A stretch of 64,000 bases of DNA from Chitinophaga arvensicola. GTDB taxonomy: Bacteria; Bacteroidota; Bacteroidia; Chitinophagales; Chitinophagaceae. The DNA is taken from positions 2,198,979-2,262,978 of the forward strand of contig NZ_FOJG01000002.1 in NCBI RefSeq assembly GCF_900110835.1, in the 5' to 3' direction. How positions within the stretch are numbered: position 1 is the first letter of the stretch; every line of letters starts with the position of its first letter. Positions 8,701-17,164 of the stretch are shown here, piece by piece. The notes under the pieces are model-generated. The model made no database searches, was not told the origin of the DNA, and saw only the letters and a program-made list of their open reading frames with translations. The translations under genes were made by a program, and so were the position numbers.

Positions 8701-9351
8701 ATGGGTATTCCCACCCAGGGCTCCTATGATGTGTTGGAAGAAGTAAAGAAAACACCAGGATATGAAAATTTACCGATCATTATCTTTACCGGTAAGAATC
8801 TGTCGCATGTAGAAGAATTCCGCATCAAGCAATACGCGGATTCTATTGTAATTAAAACAGCCCATTCCTACCAGCGCATCCTGGATGAGGTATCCCTCTT
8901 CCTTCATCTCGTAGAAGAAAATAAAAAAGATCCGGGTACTTACCAATACAAAAAGCTGAACGAACTGAGTGAAATCCTGAAAGGAAAAACCGTACTGGTG
9001 GCGGATGACGATGTGCGTAATATCTTCTCCCTAACCAAATCACTGGAATCCTACGGACTGAAAGTATTATCCGCCATTGATGGAAAAGAAGCGCTGACAC
9101 AGCTGCAGGAAGGGCCAAAGGTAGACCTGGTACTCATGGATATGATGATGCCGGAAATGGATGGTTATGAATCCACTGCCAGGATCCGCCAGATACCGGC
9201 CTATAAAAACCTGCCGGTAATTGCGGTAACCGCCAAAGCCATGACAGGCGACCGCGAAAAATGTATCAATGCCGGCGCTTCGGATTATATCACCAAACCA
9301 GTGGATGTAGACCAGCTTATTTCCCTCTTACGGGTATGGTTATACGATTAA
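5779..9351 (+). CDS. Hybrid histidine kinase with three receivers
   Basis: A 1190-residue membrane sensor kinase. Domains in order: TM1 (about 11-32), a CHASE3-like periplasmic domain (about 35-170; GETGERGFLLTGEAEFLEPY is the CHASE3 signature), TM2 (about 176-198), HAMP (about 200-270), GAF (about 285-425), a long coiled coil (430-530), HisKA with phospho-acceptor H537 in MSHELRTPLN, and a HATPase with N657 (N box), D684 in DTGIGIP and the GGTGLGLSIS box at 713. Three receiver domains follow, with likely phosphorylated aspartates D852, D974 and D1121. No HPt or DNA-binding output domain is present, so phosphate must pass to other proteins. No partner gene is adjacent. A hairpin terminator follows. 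Confidence 0.93.
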   Translation: MNHSFKRNLLVSYGTSLFLLIVSSIASFISIRNLLDSQQWVNHTNTVITKLENVMSVMKDGETGERGFLLTGEAEFLEPYSGTAEKINRLLEEIRELTIDNPAQTQTVEQLREASNKRLADFQHMIDQKKAGVAASSEILRQGKVKMDECRRLVQQMQNREQALLVSRTGTVSQFASYTSILILLASLLAILVTIVSFVRVNSDFNKRVQLQLELQQKDEETTQRLNIIQQIADRISSGNYQTRVGDEGKDVLGALSGSLNKMAESLEYSFTSLSEKEWLQAGIAALNEKMIGEKALTKLTYQVIEYLAAYTDAQVGAFYLLEGENTLSLSASIGLNTKDARSEILLGEGLAGQSGLSGAPIQLRDIADAEMLIDYSGGSIKPHSIIALPVFHERMLKGVIEIASLKPFSNIAIEFLKAAMFNTGIAVNSAQDHQRLQVLLEETQAQSEELQSQHNELESINAELEAQSQRLQASEEELRVQQEELQEANQELEGRSRLLQESNELILERNFEIQHKAEELALSTKYKSEFLANMSHELRTPLNSILLLSRLLAENHPANLEKEQIEYAEVIQSSGNGLLTLIDEILDLSKIESGKMELEYGYVALDEISDEMTSLFEPIAHDKGITFTVEASEDLPKMIETDHLRLQQVLRNLISNALKFTAAGSVVLQIKKDLPGISFAVKDTGIGIPQNKQHTVFEAFQQADGSTRRKYGGTGLGLSISRELARLLGGDIYLESEENKGSTFTLKIPLHKETALPETTVVASADTPAYKPTPPREQRYIAEHIPAAIPDDRNEIGPGDKVILIVEDDTPFARSLLEYTRRSGFKGIVAVRGDEGVELAKQYRPLGILLDIELPVKSGWEVMEELKTNASTRAIPVHIMSSHEVKHRSLSRGAVDFINKPLAVEKLGEVFQKIEMALSKHPKKVLIVEENQKHAQGLAYFLESFNISTEIRNNIGEGLKALNRTEVDCVILDMGIPTQGSYDVLEEVKKTPGYENLPIIIFTGKNLSHVEEFRIKQYADSIVIKTAHSYQRILDEVSLFLHLVEENKKDPGTYQYKKLNELSEILKGKTVLVADDDVRNIFSLTKSLESYGLKVLSAIDGKEALTQLQEGPKVDLVLMDMMMPEMDGYESTARIRQIPAYKNLPVIAVTAKAMTGDREKCINAGASDYITKPVDVDQLISLLRVWLYD

Positions 9352-9377
9352 TAGCAGACAGCTGTCTTCATAAAAGA

Positions 9378-9408
9378 GACCTATGCCCGGACCGGGCATA
9401 GGTCTTTT
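9378..9408 (+). terminator. Strong intrinsic terminator after the hybrid kinase
   Basis: GACCTATGCCCGG and CCGGGCATAGGTC are perfect 13-base complements around a single base, followed by TTTT. Confidence 0.85.
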
Positions 9409-9557
9409 CCCCTAAAATTAATTGCCTTATTTCTTCCCCTGTTCATAAACGGACACTCCTCCCCCGAAAGCGCACAGGTTTTTCAAAATACAAAAACATA
9501 ATACACTGGTGATCAGTGCATAAAAGACTGGCATTACGATGGAAGGATGTTTGCTAA

Positions 9558-11936
9558 ATGATCGCCATGCTGAAAAATTATTTTATCATCGCCTGGAGAA
9601 ACCTGATCCGCAATAAGCGCTTTTCTTTTATCAATATATCCGGGCTGAGTATTGGAATGGCAGGCGTTATCCTGATCATGATCTGGATACAGCATGAAGT
9701 CAGCTTTGATAATTTTCACCCTGCTAAAGACCGGCTCTATGAAGCCTATGGTCTTGCTAAGATAGAAGGTCACCTGCAGGCCATCAATGAAACCTCGCAA
9801 CCGCTGGGGCCAGCCATGAAAGCGGAATTCCCCGAAGTGGAAAACACCACCCGTTTTATTCCATTAGGCGGAGTGCTTTTCACGGCAGGCAATACACAAT
9901 TGAGCGGTTTGCAAGGCGGCGTCGTAGATCCGGCATTCCTGGAAATGTTTCGGTTCCCGCTGAAAACAGGTGCTGCAAAGGAACAGCTGGCAACACCCAA
10001 CTCGATCATTATTACACAGGAGCTGGCCATAAAATTATTCGGCACCGAAGATGCCCTGAATAAAACAATCCGCATAGAAACCGCTGATGTAGTAACCGTT
10101 ACCGGCGTATTAAAAACGCTGCCCTCCAATAGCCGCTTTCATTTCGAATACCTGCTGCCCTGGGCCTTTATAAAGCAAAAAGGATGGGTCAACGACAGCT
10201 GGCTGAGCAACAGCATTTCCACTTTTGTGTTGCTGCAGCCACATACCAATGTTACTGCCTTCAACGCCAGGTTCAGCAACTTTTCACAACGGCATACCGG
10301 CAAAACAGATGTATGGACACATTTTCTGCACCCACTGGATAAATGGCACCTGTACTCCTCTTTCGAAAATGGCAAAGCCACCGGCGGAAGAATTACCATG
10401 GTACGCCTGTTTGGCGTTATCGCCGGTTTTATCCTGCTGATTGCCTGTATCAATTTTATGAATCTGAGTACCGCCAGAAGCGAACAACGCGCCAAAGAAG
10501 TAGGCATCCGTAAGGTAGCCGGCGCGGGTAAGGGCCTGCTGATCCGGCAGTTTATGACAGAGTCTTTTGTAACAGTGTGTATATCTGCATTGGGCGCTAT
10601 ACTCATCGTAATTTTTGCTATCAGACCTTTCAACCAGCTTATAAATGAACAGCTCAGCATCCCCTGGAAGCAGCCTTATGGCTGGCTGGCGGCAGCCGGG
10701 TTTATCCTTTTTACCAGTATCCTGGCTGGGGCCTGGCCGGCATTTTACCTGGCCTCTTTCAGCCCCGCAGGCATTTTTCAGCGGAAATTCAAAAAGGTAA
10801 ATGCATTCCTCTCCCCCAGGAAAGTGCTGGTGGTGATCCAGTTCAGCTTCGCCATTGTACTCATCATTGCTACCATTGCCGTGCGTAACCAGATCCGGTA
10901 CGCGCAGGACCGGCAAACCGGCTACTCACAGAATAATCTTATCCGGGTGCATTTTACGGGAGAGATAGAAAAAAATTATGCACTCATCAAACAGGAACTG
11001 CTAAGCTCGGGTGTAGCCGTTGGCGTTAGTAAAAATATGTGGACCATCACCGAACGCGGCACTAACACCTGGGGCCTCCGCTGGTCCGGCAAAAAGGAAG
11101 GAAACAATCCCACCATTGCGCTGTTCAGTACCGACGCTGATCTTGTAAAAACGGCGGAACTGCAATTGGTAGCAGGCAGGGATATCAATATCCAGCAATA
11201 TCCTTCCGATTCTTTTGCAGTGCTGTTAAATGAAACGGCCGTAAAAACCATGGGCTTTAATGCGCCGCTGGGACAGGTCATTTCACAGGCCGATCATCGT
11301 GTCAGCTGGCATGTAGTCGGCGTGGTGAAAGATTATGTACTGAATTCTCCCTATGAAACAATTCCACCACTGGTAATACAGGGACCCGGCAGCTGGTTTA
11401 ATACCATGCATATCCGGTTCAGCAAAACACGCAGCACTGCAGATAACCTGCAACTGGCCGCCGCCATCTTTAAAAAATATAATTCCGCCTATCCATTCGA
11501 TTACCGGTTTATAGATGATGAATATGCACGGAACTTTGAAAACGAGCAACGGATCAAAGCCCTTGCAGGATTGTTTTCCGCGCTGGCCATCAGCATTTCC
11601 TGTCTTGGCTTGCTGGGCCTCTCCGCTTACATGGCAGAAAACAGGACCAAAGAAATCGGAGTACGGAAAATTTTAGGTGCCTCGGTGCTGAGTATCACAC
11701 GGTTGTTGTCGGTCGACTTTATCAAACTGATACTCGTGGCTATTCTTATTGCGTCGCCGGTGGCATGGTATGCTATTCATCGCTGGTTACAAAACTATGT
11801 ATACCATGCGCCCATCAGCTGGAGTATCTTCGTTCTGGCAGGCCTGATGGCAATCGTCATTGCGTTGGTCACTATCAGTTACCAATCGCTGAAAGCCGCA
11901 CTGATGAATCCCGTCAAGTCTTTAAAAAGCGAATAA
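9558..11936 (+). CDS. FtsX/MacB-type ABC transporter permease
   Basis: A 792-residue protein with the duplicated MacB-periplasmic-core plus FtsX layout common in Bacteroidota. The N-terminus NYFIIAWRNLIRNKRFSFIN is the family signature; TM1 is about 22-44, periplasmic core 1 about 45-270, three TM helices about 285-410 starting after STARSEQRAKEVGIRK, a second TM near 425-445, core 2, and a final TM triplet from about 675 with ENRTKEIGVRKILGASV. Such permeases work with a MacB/LolD-type ATPase in efflux or lipoprotein handling, but no ATPase gene is adjacent. The start could instead be the second ATG at 9567. Its stop codon lies inside the terminator stem. Confidence 0.88.
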   Translation: MIAMLKNYFIIAWRNLIRNKRFSFINISGLSIGMAGVILIMIWIQHEVSFDNFHPAKDRLYEAYGLAKIEGHLQAINETSQPLGPAMKAEFPEVENTTRFIPLGGVLFTAGNTQLSGLQGGVVDPAFLEMFRFPLKTGAAKEQLATPNSIIITQELAIKLFGTEDALNKTIRIETADVVTVTGVLKTLPSNSRFHFEYLLPWAFIKQKGWVNDSWLSNSISTFVLLQPHTNVTAFNARFSNFSQRHTGKTDVWTHFLHPLDKWHLYSSFENGKATGGRITMVRLFGVIAGFILLIACINFMNLSTARSEQRAKEVGIRKVAGAGKGLLIRQFMTESFVTVCISALGAILIVIFAIRPFNQLINEQLSIPWKQPYGWLAAAGFILFTSILAGAWPAFYLASFSPAGIFQRKFKKVNAFLSPRKVLVVIQFSFAIVLIIATIAVRNQIRYAQDRQTGYSQNNLIRVHFTGEIEKNYALIKQELLSSGVAVGVSKNMWTITERGTNTWGLRWSGKKEGNNPTIALFSTDADLVKTAELQLVAGRDINIQQYPSDSFAVLLNETAVKTMGFNAPLGQVISQADHRVSWHVVGVVKDYVLNSPYETIPPLVIQGPGSWFNTMHIRFSKTRSTADNLQLAAAIFKKYNSAYPFDYRFIDDEYARNFENEQRIKALAGLFSALAISISCLGLLGLSAYMAENRTKEIGVRKILGASVLSITRLLSVDFIKLILVAILIASPVAWYAIHRWLQNYVYHAPISWSIFVLAGLMAIVIALVTISYQSLKAALMNPVKSLKSE

Positions 11937-11979
11937 TATAAAAGAGGCTGACTTTAAAGGTCAGCCTCTTTTATATTAT
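11933..11979. terminator. Bidirectional terminator, 20-bp perfect stem
   Basis: ATAATATAAAAGAGGCTGAC (11933-11952) and its exact complement (11960-11979) flank a 7-base loop. A- and T-rich ends give a U tract on both strands, serving the convergent permease and pepD genes. The left arm overlaps the permease stop codon. Confidence 0.88.
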
Positions 11980-11980
11980 G

Positions 11981-13441
11981 TTATTTAGCGGGAATTTCCC
12001 GGAGAATGTGTAACAGGTAATCATAAAACCTGCCGACGGAAGAAATCTGTACCCTTTCATCCGGAGAATGTGCCCCCCGGATAGTAGGTCCAAAAGAAAT
12101 CATATCCGGGTTACCCAGGTGCGCCCCGAGGATCCCGCATTCCAGTCCGGCGTGACATGCACCCACATTGGGTGTATGCGTAAAATGATCTTTATACAAT
12201 GCCAGCAGTAAACGCAGCACTGCCGAATCCGCGTTGGGTTTCCATCCAGGATAATCGCCGCCCTGCTGTACTTCGTTGCCGATGTTTTCAAAAGCCGCAC
12301 TCACTGCGGTAGCCACATCTTCTTTGGTACTTTCCACGCTGCTGCGTTGCAGCGACTGCGTAATCACTACCCCCTCTTTTACCTGTACCCTCGCCAGGTT
12401 AGTGGAAGCTTCCACCAGGCCTGCGATGTCCGGACTCATACGGAATACGCCATTGGGCGCCGCATAAATGGCCCGCAATAAACCCGGAAGATATGCCGGA
12501 TCCATGACCAGCGCCGGAGCCGTAGTAGCTTTACATTCCAGCACCAGGGCGGGTTCTATGGTTTGATATTCTTCTTTTACCGTTGTGGTAAAATCGCTGA
12601 TAAAACGAAGAAATGCATCCTGGTCCTTTGCCGGGATAGTCACCACCGCCTGTGATTCACGGGGAATGGCGTTACGGAGACTGCCGCCATCCAGGCTGGC
12701 CAGCTGCACATCGAATGATGCCAGGGCTTTATACAGCAACCGGTTCATCAGCTTATTGGCATTGGCCCTGCCTTTATGGATTTCCATACCGGAGTGTCCA
12801 CCCAGTAAGCCTTTCAGGGAGATGAGGAACGCAGTGGTATCTTTCCCCGCCGGCACTTCTTTATAGGTGCCTTTCGTATTGGTATCGATGCCGCCGGCGC
12901 AACCAATCGTTAATTCATCTTCCTCTTCTGTATCCAGGTTCAGCAGAATGGTACCGGAAAAGTTCACGGGATCCAGTTGCTTGGCGCCTGTCATACCCGT
13001 TTCTTCATCAATGGTAAACATGGCCTCAATGGCAGGATGCGCAATATCTTTGGCACTCAGCACCGACATAATAGCTGCTACCCCGATGCCATTGTCGGCC
13101 CCCAGTGTAGTACCCCTGGCTTTTACCCAGTCGTCTTCCACAAACATCTCAATACCCTGGGTATCAAAATCAAATACAGTATCATTGTTTTTCTGATGCA
13201 CCATATCCAGGTGCGATTGCAGGATAACCGTTTGCCGGTTTTCCATTCCGGGCGTTGCAGGCTTTTTGATCACCACATTCCCGATAGCATCTTTCTTTGT
13301 GTCCAGCCCGAGGCTTTTACCGAAATCCATCATAAATGCAATAACCCGTTCTTCCTTTTTGGAAGCCCTGGGTACGGCATTCAATTGGGCAAAATGCTGC
13401 CAGAGCGATTGCGGTGATAAATCTTTTATTTCCATTGACAT
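11981..13441 (-). CDS. pepD: Aminoacyl-histidine dipeptidase (PepD)
   Basis: A 486-residue cytosolic M20-family metallopeptidase, the usual length for PepD. The zinc-binding pattern is visible: LQSHLDMVHQ (first His/Asp), TTLGADNGIG (bridging Asp), FTIDEETGMTGA (the catalytic Glu pair), LLNLDTEEE, and the C-terminal GAHSPDERV with the last His ligand. The lid domain LISLKGLLGGHSGMEIHKGR carries the substrate-binding HSG. It hydrolyses Xaa-His and other dipeptides. The gene stands alone and is closed by the shared terminator at 11933. A second ATG two codons downstream is an alternative start. Confidence 0.93.
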   Translation of the reverse strand: MSMEIKDLSPQSLWQHFAQLNAVPRASKKEERVIAFMMDFGKSLGLDTKKDAIGNVVIKKPATPGMENRQTVILQSHLDMVHQKNNDTVFDFDTQGIEMFVEDDWVKARGTTLGADNGIGVAAIMSVLSAKDIAHPAIEAMFTIDEETGMTGAKQLDPVNFSGTILLNLDTEEEDELTIGCAGGIDTNTKGTYKEVPAGKDTTAFLISLKGLLGGHSGMEIHKGRANANKLMNRLLYKALASFDVQLASLDGGSLRNAIPRESQAVVTIPAKDQDAFLRFISDFTTTVKEEYQTIEPALVLECKATTAPALVMDPAYLPGLLRAIYAAPNGVFRMSPDIAGLVEASTNLARVQVKEGVVITQSLQRSSVESTKEDVATAVSAAFENIGNEVQQGGDYPGWKPNADSAVLRLLLALYKDHFTHTPNVGACHAGLECGILGAHLGNPDMISFGPTIRGAHSPDERVQISSVGRFYDYLLHILREIPAK

Positions 13442-13572
13442 GCTTATTAACCGATGATTGTAAAGGTAGCCGTAAAGATAACGGATCCGGCGATATCAGC
13501 CAGCCGGGTTATCTCTGGTATGATTTTTTATCCTGTAAGGAGCAAATAACCTTAAACTTTTAAACCAGCTTT

Positions 13573-13956
13573 ATGACTAATACCAATACCAGCACTGCTG
13601 CCAAACAAAAAATACTGATTGTGGAAGATGAAGGAGAGATGTGTTTATTGATCAATTTATTACTGGATGGAAAGGAAATGGAAGTAGAGCATGTACAATC
13701 TCTTTCCGAAGCTGTGGAATATTTTCAACAGCAGCCACCCGCCATTGTATTACTGGATAACAGGCTGCCTGATGGATATGGATTGGATTTTATCAGTTAT
13801 ATCAAAGAAAAATACCCTGCTACAAAAATCATTATGATTTCCGGTATGGATGCTGCCGCGAAAGATGTGGCCATTGAAAACGGCGCAGATACTTTCCTGG
13901 AAAAGCCTTTTAATAAAACAACCCTCTACAGCGCCATCGAACCGCTGCTGAACTAA
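13573..13956 (+). CDS. Single-domain response regulator (CheY-like)
   Basis: A 127-residue protein that is one receiver domain and nothing else. The acidic pair is in IVEDEGEM, the phospho-acceptor Asp in VLLDNRLPDGYG (about residue 63), the switch Ser in IIMISGMD, and the conserved Lys in FLEKPFNK. It has no output domain and no kinase beside it, so it probably acts by protein-protein contact or as a phosphate relay. The hybrid kinase at 5779 is the nearest candidate partner, but that is only proximity. It is followed by a strong terminator. Confidence 0.9.
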   Translation: MTNTNTSTAAKQKILIVEDEGEMCLLINLLLDGKEMEVEHVQSLSEAVEYFQQQPPAIVLLDNRLPDGYGLDFISYIKEKYPATKIIMISGMDAAAKDVAIENGADTFLEKPFNKTTLYSAIEPLLN

Positions 13957-13965
13957 ATGATACCG

Positions 13966-13997
13966 GCTGCCACCCTTCCAGGTGGCAGCTTTTTTTT
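13966..13997 (+). terminator. Intrinsic terminator after the receiver gene
   Basis: GCTGCCACC and GGTGGCAGC form a 9-bp stem with a 6-base loop, followed by eight T residues. Confidence 0.88.
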
Positions 13998-14095
13998 GTT
14001 AGTCCCCCGCCTACTTTTTGGTAAGCTCTTGTTCCCCGTTTGCTTCTCCGTTACATTTACGATGATTAATAATTATATTTAAAGAAACCATCTCT

Positions 14096-14572
14096 ATGAC
14101 AACAGAGAAGAACATTCCCACCCTGTATGAATGGGCCGGAGGTATGCCGGTATTTGAAAAACTGATGACCGCTTTTTACGATAAAGTATTACAGGACGAA
14201 TTGCTGGAGCCTGTATTTAAGCATATGTCGCCCGAACATCAGCGCCATGTGGCGCATTTTATTGCAGAAGTATTCGGCGGTCCGAAAATGTACAGCACCG
14301 CTGAGGGTTCTCATTTCAAAATGATCCAGAAACACCTGGGGAAACATCTCACGGAACAGCACCGGAAAAGATGGGTGCAGCTGTTGATTGAAACAGCAGA
14401 TACCCTGCAGTTACCGGATGATCCGGAATTCCGCTCCGCATTTGTAGCGTATATAGAATGGGGTACGCGGATAGCCGTGATCAATTCCCAGGAAACGGCG
14501 GTGCCGCTGCAACCGGATGAACCCATGCCGAAATGGGGCTGGGGGGAACCAGGCGGGCCTTATATTCCCTGA
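14096..14572 (+). CDS. Truncated haemoglobin, group II-like
   Basis: A 158-residue globin of the short 2-over-2 fold. The N-terminal helix contains WAGGMPVFEKLMTAFYDKVL, followed by a hydrophobic core, then FIAEVFGGPKMYS and HFKMIQKHLGKHL, which supplies the proximal haem His, and RKRWVQLL with the Trp expected at position G8 in group II. Family members bind O2, NO or other small ligands and serve in redox or nitrosative defence. It is monocistronic, with a terminator at 14593 shared with the convergent fecR gene. Confidence 0.88.
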   Translation: MTTEKNIPTLYEWAGGMPVFEKLMTAFYDKVLQDELLEPVFKHMSPEHQRHVAHFIAEVFGGPKMYSTAEGSHFKMIQKHLGKHLTEQHRKRWVQLLIETADTLQLPDDPEFRSAFVAYIEWGTRIAVINSQETAVPLQPDEPMPKWGWGEPGGPYIP

Positions 14573-14592
14573 TGAAACATTATTATAAAAGT

Positions 14593-14632
14593 AAATCCCT
14601 CTTCCGTTTAACAGAAGAGGGATTTCTTTTTT
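14593..14632 (+). terminator. Intrinsic terminator between convergent genes
   Basis: AAATCCCTCTTC and GAAGAGGGATTT form a perfect 12-bp stem with a 9-base loop, followed by a T-rich tail. Confidence 0.85.
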
Positions 14633-14643
14633 AAAATGCAGCG

Positions 14644-15912
14644 TCAGGGTTGTACTGTTATCTTCTTCCCTTCTACCCGGAAATGCACCCAGCCGGTGGA
14701 TTCGAGAATTTTCAGTACATCCGGTAAATTCATGCTACGGGGGATCTTCCCTACAAACTGCTGCGGGATGGCGCCTTCGTACACAACATCTACATCATAC
14801 CAGCGGGCAATCTGCCGCATAATATCGGTGATATTTGCATCCTGTAAGTAAAAAAGCCCGTTCTTCCAGGCCAGGGTAGCATCCAGATCGGCTGCTTGTA
14901 CCTGCATACGGTTACTGTGGCGGGTAAGCAACGCCTCATGACCGGGAATCAGCAACGCCTGCTGATCACCTGCTACTACATTTACTTTACCGGTTACCAG
15001 CGTAGCGGCTTGTACCGGTTCATCGCCATAAGCCTGGATATTAAAGCTGGTACCCAGTACTTCCAGCTGCATCGGTGTGTGTTGCGAACTGGCAACCGTT
15101 ACTTTAAAATGCTTTGTTGCATTGGCGGCTACTTCGAAATAGGCTTCGCCGGTGAGTTCCACGCTTCTTTCATTTCCGTTGAAGGCTGTCGGGTAACGAA
15201 GCGAAGAAGCCGCATTGAGCCATACTTTCGTGCCGTCCGGCAATACCACCTGGTACTGGCCTCCACGCGGGGTGGACACTTTATTGTAAACCAGGGCGGT
15301 ATCCGGGCGTGGGGAAAGGGATTCATAGGATAGTGCGCCCTCTTTTTCTTTCCGAACCAGGGTGTTGCCTTGCTGGCTTAGCGCACCATTAGCCGCGCTA
15401 TCCAGCACAATCACACTGCCATCGGCAAGCTGGAGGGTGGCTTTATTCCCTCCTGGCACCACGTTGGTATCACCAAGCGATGCCATAGGGGGGATAGTGG
15501 AATTTATAACTGTTTTGCGATGCAGCCACCAGCCGGTGCCCAGCCCGACCAACAACAATACCGCTGCTGCGGCGGCTGTCCGGCGGATCCAGATAGGGCG
15601 TATGGCAGGCGATGTTTTCGGACTCTCCTGCCCGATCCGCTGCCACACATCGTTCCAGGCGGCTGTTTCGTCAATCTGATAAAATTGATGCAAAGCCTCC
15701 TCTATCTCCGTCCAGGAAGTCATGCTGGTATAAAACGCCCTGTTCTCCGCAGACTGCGCTGAAAGCCATTGTTCCAGTTCTGTTGCTGCAGCACTATCCA
15801 ATGTGCCTTGCAGTTTTTGCAAAAACAAACCCGCTATGTGCTGCATAGCCTGAACGCGCGCTTGATCCTGTGGTGATAGTTTCGCTGACAAATCTGATAG
15901 TTTTACTTTCAC
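14644..15912 (-). CDS. FecR-type anti-sigma factor
   Basis: A 422-residue inner-membrane protein. The cytosolic N-terminal segment (about 1-108) would bind the sigma factor, a TM lies at about 111-130, the periplasmic FecR domain covers about 205-305 (STPRGGQYQVVLPDGTKVWL, then SVELTGEAYFEVA), and a C-terminal DUF4974-type domain covers about 345-422 (ITDIMRQIARWYDVDVVYEG). FecR proteins relay a signal from an STN-bearing outer-membrane receptor to an ECF sigma factor. Here it is divergent from the ECF gene at 16059, and no susC follows, so this pair lacks an adjacent receptor. Confidence 0.9.
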   Translation of the reverse strand: MKVKLSDLSAKLSPQDQARVQAMQHIAGLFLQKLQGTLDSAAATELEQWLSAQSAENRAFYTSMTSWTEIEEALHQFYQIDETAAWNDVWQRIGQESPKTSPAIRPIWIRRTAAAAAVLLLVGLGTGWWLHRKTVINSTIPPMASLGDTNVVPGGNKATLQLADGSVIVLDSAANGALSQQGNTLVRKEKEGALSYESLSPRPDTALVYNKVSTPRGGQYQVVLPDGTKVWLNAASSLRYPTAFNGNERSVELTGEAYFEVAANATKHFKVTVASSQHTPMQLEVLGTSFNIQAYGDEPVQAATLVTGKVNVVAGDQQALLIPGHEALLTRHSNRMQVQAADLDATLAWKNGLFYLQDANITDIMRQIARWYDVDVVYEGAIPQQFVGKIPRSMNLPDVLKILESTGWVHFRVEGKKITVQP

Positions 15913-16058
15913 CAGAACACCTTACCCGGGTAATTGAACTAGTGGTGATGAAAATTTTTTTTCACAGGCCCCCTGTGTATTTTTTTTGCACAATATCCTG
16001 AATATGTTTTAGTTTAGCCCGCTAGCGGAGGCAGCGAGGCCGCCTTAAAACCAGAGTC

Positions 16059-16661
16059 ATGACAGAACATCCCGAACTTACGGAAGATATCATTCCCGCG
16101 TTCCAGCAAGGCGATCCGCAGGCATTTAATTCTTTCTTCCGGCTGTATTACCGGCCACTCTGCTTCTTTGCGGCGCAGCTGATGGGAAATATGGCGGAGG
16201 CGGAAGATATTGTAAAAGACAGCTACGTAAAGCTGTGGAACCGGCATCGTGATTTCGACCATCCCAAAAGCATCAAGGGCTTTCTTTACACGACTACCCG
16301 GAATGCATGCCTGAACTATTTACGGCACCTGAAAGTAAAAGATCATTTCCAGGAAGAAATGCGTTACCTCGATGATCAGCAGGGCGACGAACTCGTGCTG
16401 CAACAAATGATCCGAACCGAATTACTGCAATCCATTTACCAGGAAATTGAAAAACTGCCGGAGAAAAGGCAGCAGGTGTTCCGCATGGTATATTTTGAAG
16501 GACTCAAAAATGAAGAGATCGCAGAAAAAATGGGGATCTCCGTTTTTACCGTAAAGGAACATAAAGCCAGGGCACTGGCACAGCTACGCCTGCGGTTCAG
16601 CGATCAGCAACTGATGATACTGCTGACGTTGGGAGGAAGTGCGTTGCTGATGAAGGCCTAG
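16059..16661 (+). CDS. ECF RNA polymerase sigma-70 factor
   Basis: A 200-residue sigma factor of the Bacteroidetes ECF group. Region 2 is at about 20-90 (FFRLYYRPLCFFAAQLMGN, then AEDIVKDSYVKLWNR and FLYTTTRNACLNYLR), and region 4 at about 130-185 (LPEKRQQVFRMVYFEGLKNE, MGISVFTVKEHKARAL). It directs transcription when released by its FecR partner, presumably the divergent gene at 15912. The final hydrophobic tail is typical of this group. Its stop overlaps the end of the convergent membrane-protein gene by 4 bases. Confidence 0.92.
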   Translation: MTEHPELTEDIIPAFQQGDPQAFNSFFRLYYRPLCFFAAQLMGNMAEAEDIVKDSYVKLWNRHRDFDHPKSIKGFLYTTTRNACLNYLRHLKVKDHFQEEMRYLDDQQGDELVLQQMIRTELLQSIYQEIEKLPEKRQQVFRMVYFEGLKNEEIAEKMGISVFTVKEHKARALAQLRLRFSDQQLMILLTLGGSALLMKA

Positions 16662-17140
16662 GGTACTTTTGCAACAGCAACGTTCTCCCATTTGTCTTTT
16701 ATTTTCCAAAGCATGATCACGTAGGGTACCTCTATCAATAGTATAAAGAGATTTATTACAAGAAACATAGCACCTGGTGCCAGGTAATACATCTTAAATG
16801 TATTATAGCACTGTAAGAGTATGGATATCCCTACTGTTACCAGCGTCAGTAATACCGCCCATCTTCTTTCCAGTAACAAAAAAAGATTGGGAAGGAAACG
16901 TAAAAACGGCGTCGCCAGCATCATAATAAAATTCAATATATCCAATGAAGAGAGGGTAGTAAAACTCCGGAATGTATCTACTGTACTATAACTGTATGCA
17001 CTTCTAACAATCGTCAGCGCAGCTGCTATCACAAAAAACCATACATATATCTTCAGGGCCAGCGGCATCAGATCCCTGCGGCGTATAGCCGTCCCGGCTA
17101 CAAAATCCTTGTCAAAAATAGAGTTCGTTTCGTTGGTCAT
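16658..17140 (-). CDS. Four-helix membrane protein of unknown function
   Basis: A 160-residue protein with about four hydrophobic segments (near 27-47, 62-80, 93-110 and 123-143) and a short cytosolic N-terminus, NSIFDKDFVAGTAIRRRDLM. No recognisable domain motif. Its 3' end overlaps the sigma gene by 4 bases tail to tail. The methyltransferase gene upstream ends 24 bases before its start on the same strand, so co-transcription is likely. No function can be given. Confidence 0.65.
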   Translation of the reverse strand: MTNETNSIFDKDFVAGTAIRRRDLMPLALKIYVWFFVIAAALTIVRSAYSYSTVDTFRSFTTLSSLDILNFIMMLATPFLRFLPNLFLLLERRWAVLLTLVTVGISILLQCYNTFKMYYLAPGAMFLVINLFILLIEVPYVIMLWKIKDKWENVAVAKVP

Positions 17141-17164
17141 AGGGATTAGATAAAATATAAAAAA

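Noticed and set aside
12977..13417. Long open frame antisense to pepD
   Set aside because: pepD is a full-length conserved enzyme on the other strand; the antisense frame has no family features. Similar antisense frames over the kinase, susC and GH2 genes were rejected for the same reason.
16014..16058. GC-rich block GCGGAGGCAGCGAGGCCGC before the sigma gene
   Set aside because: Only 4-bp complementary ends; no convincing operator or repeat structure.
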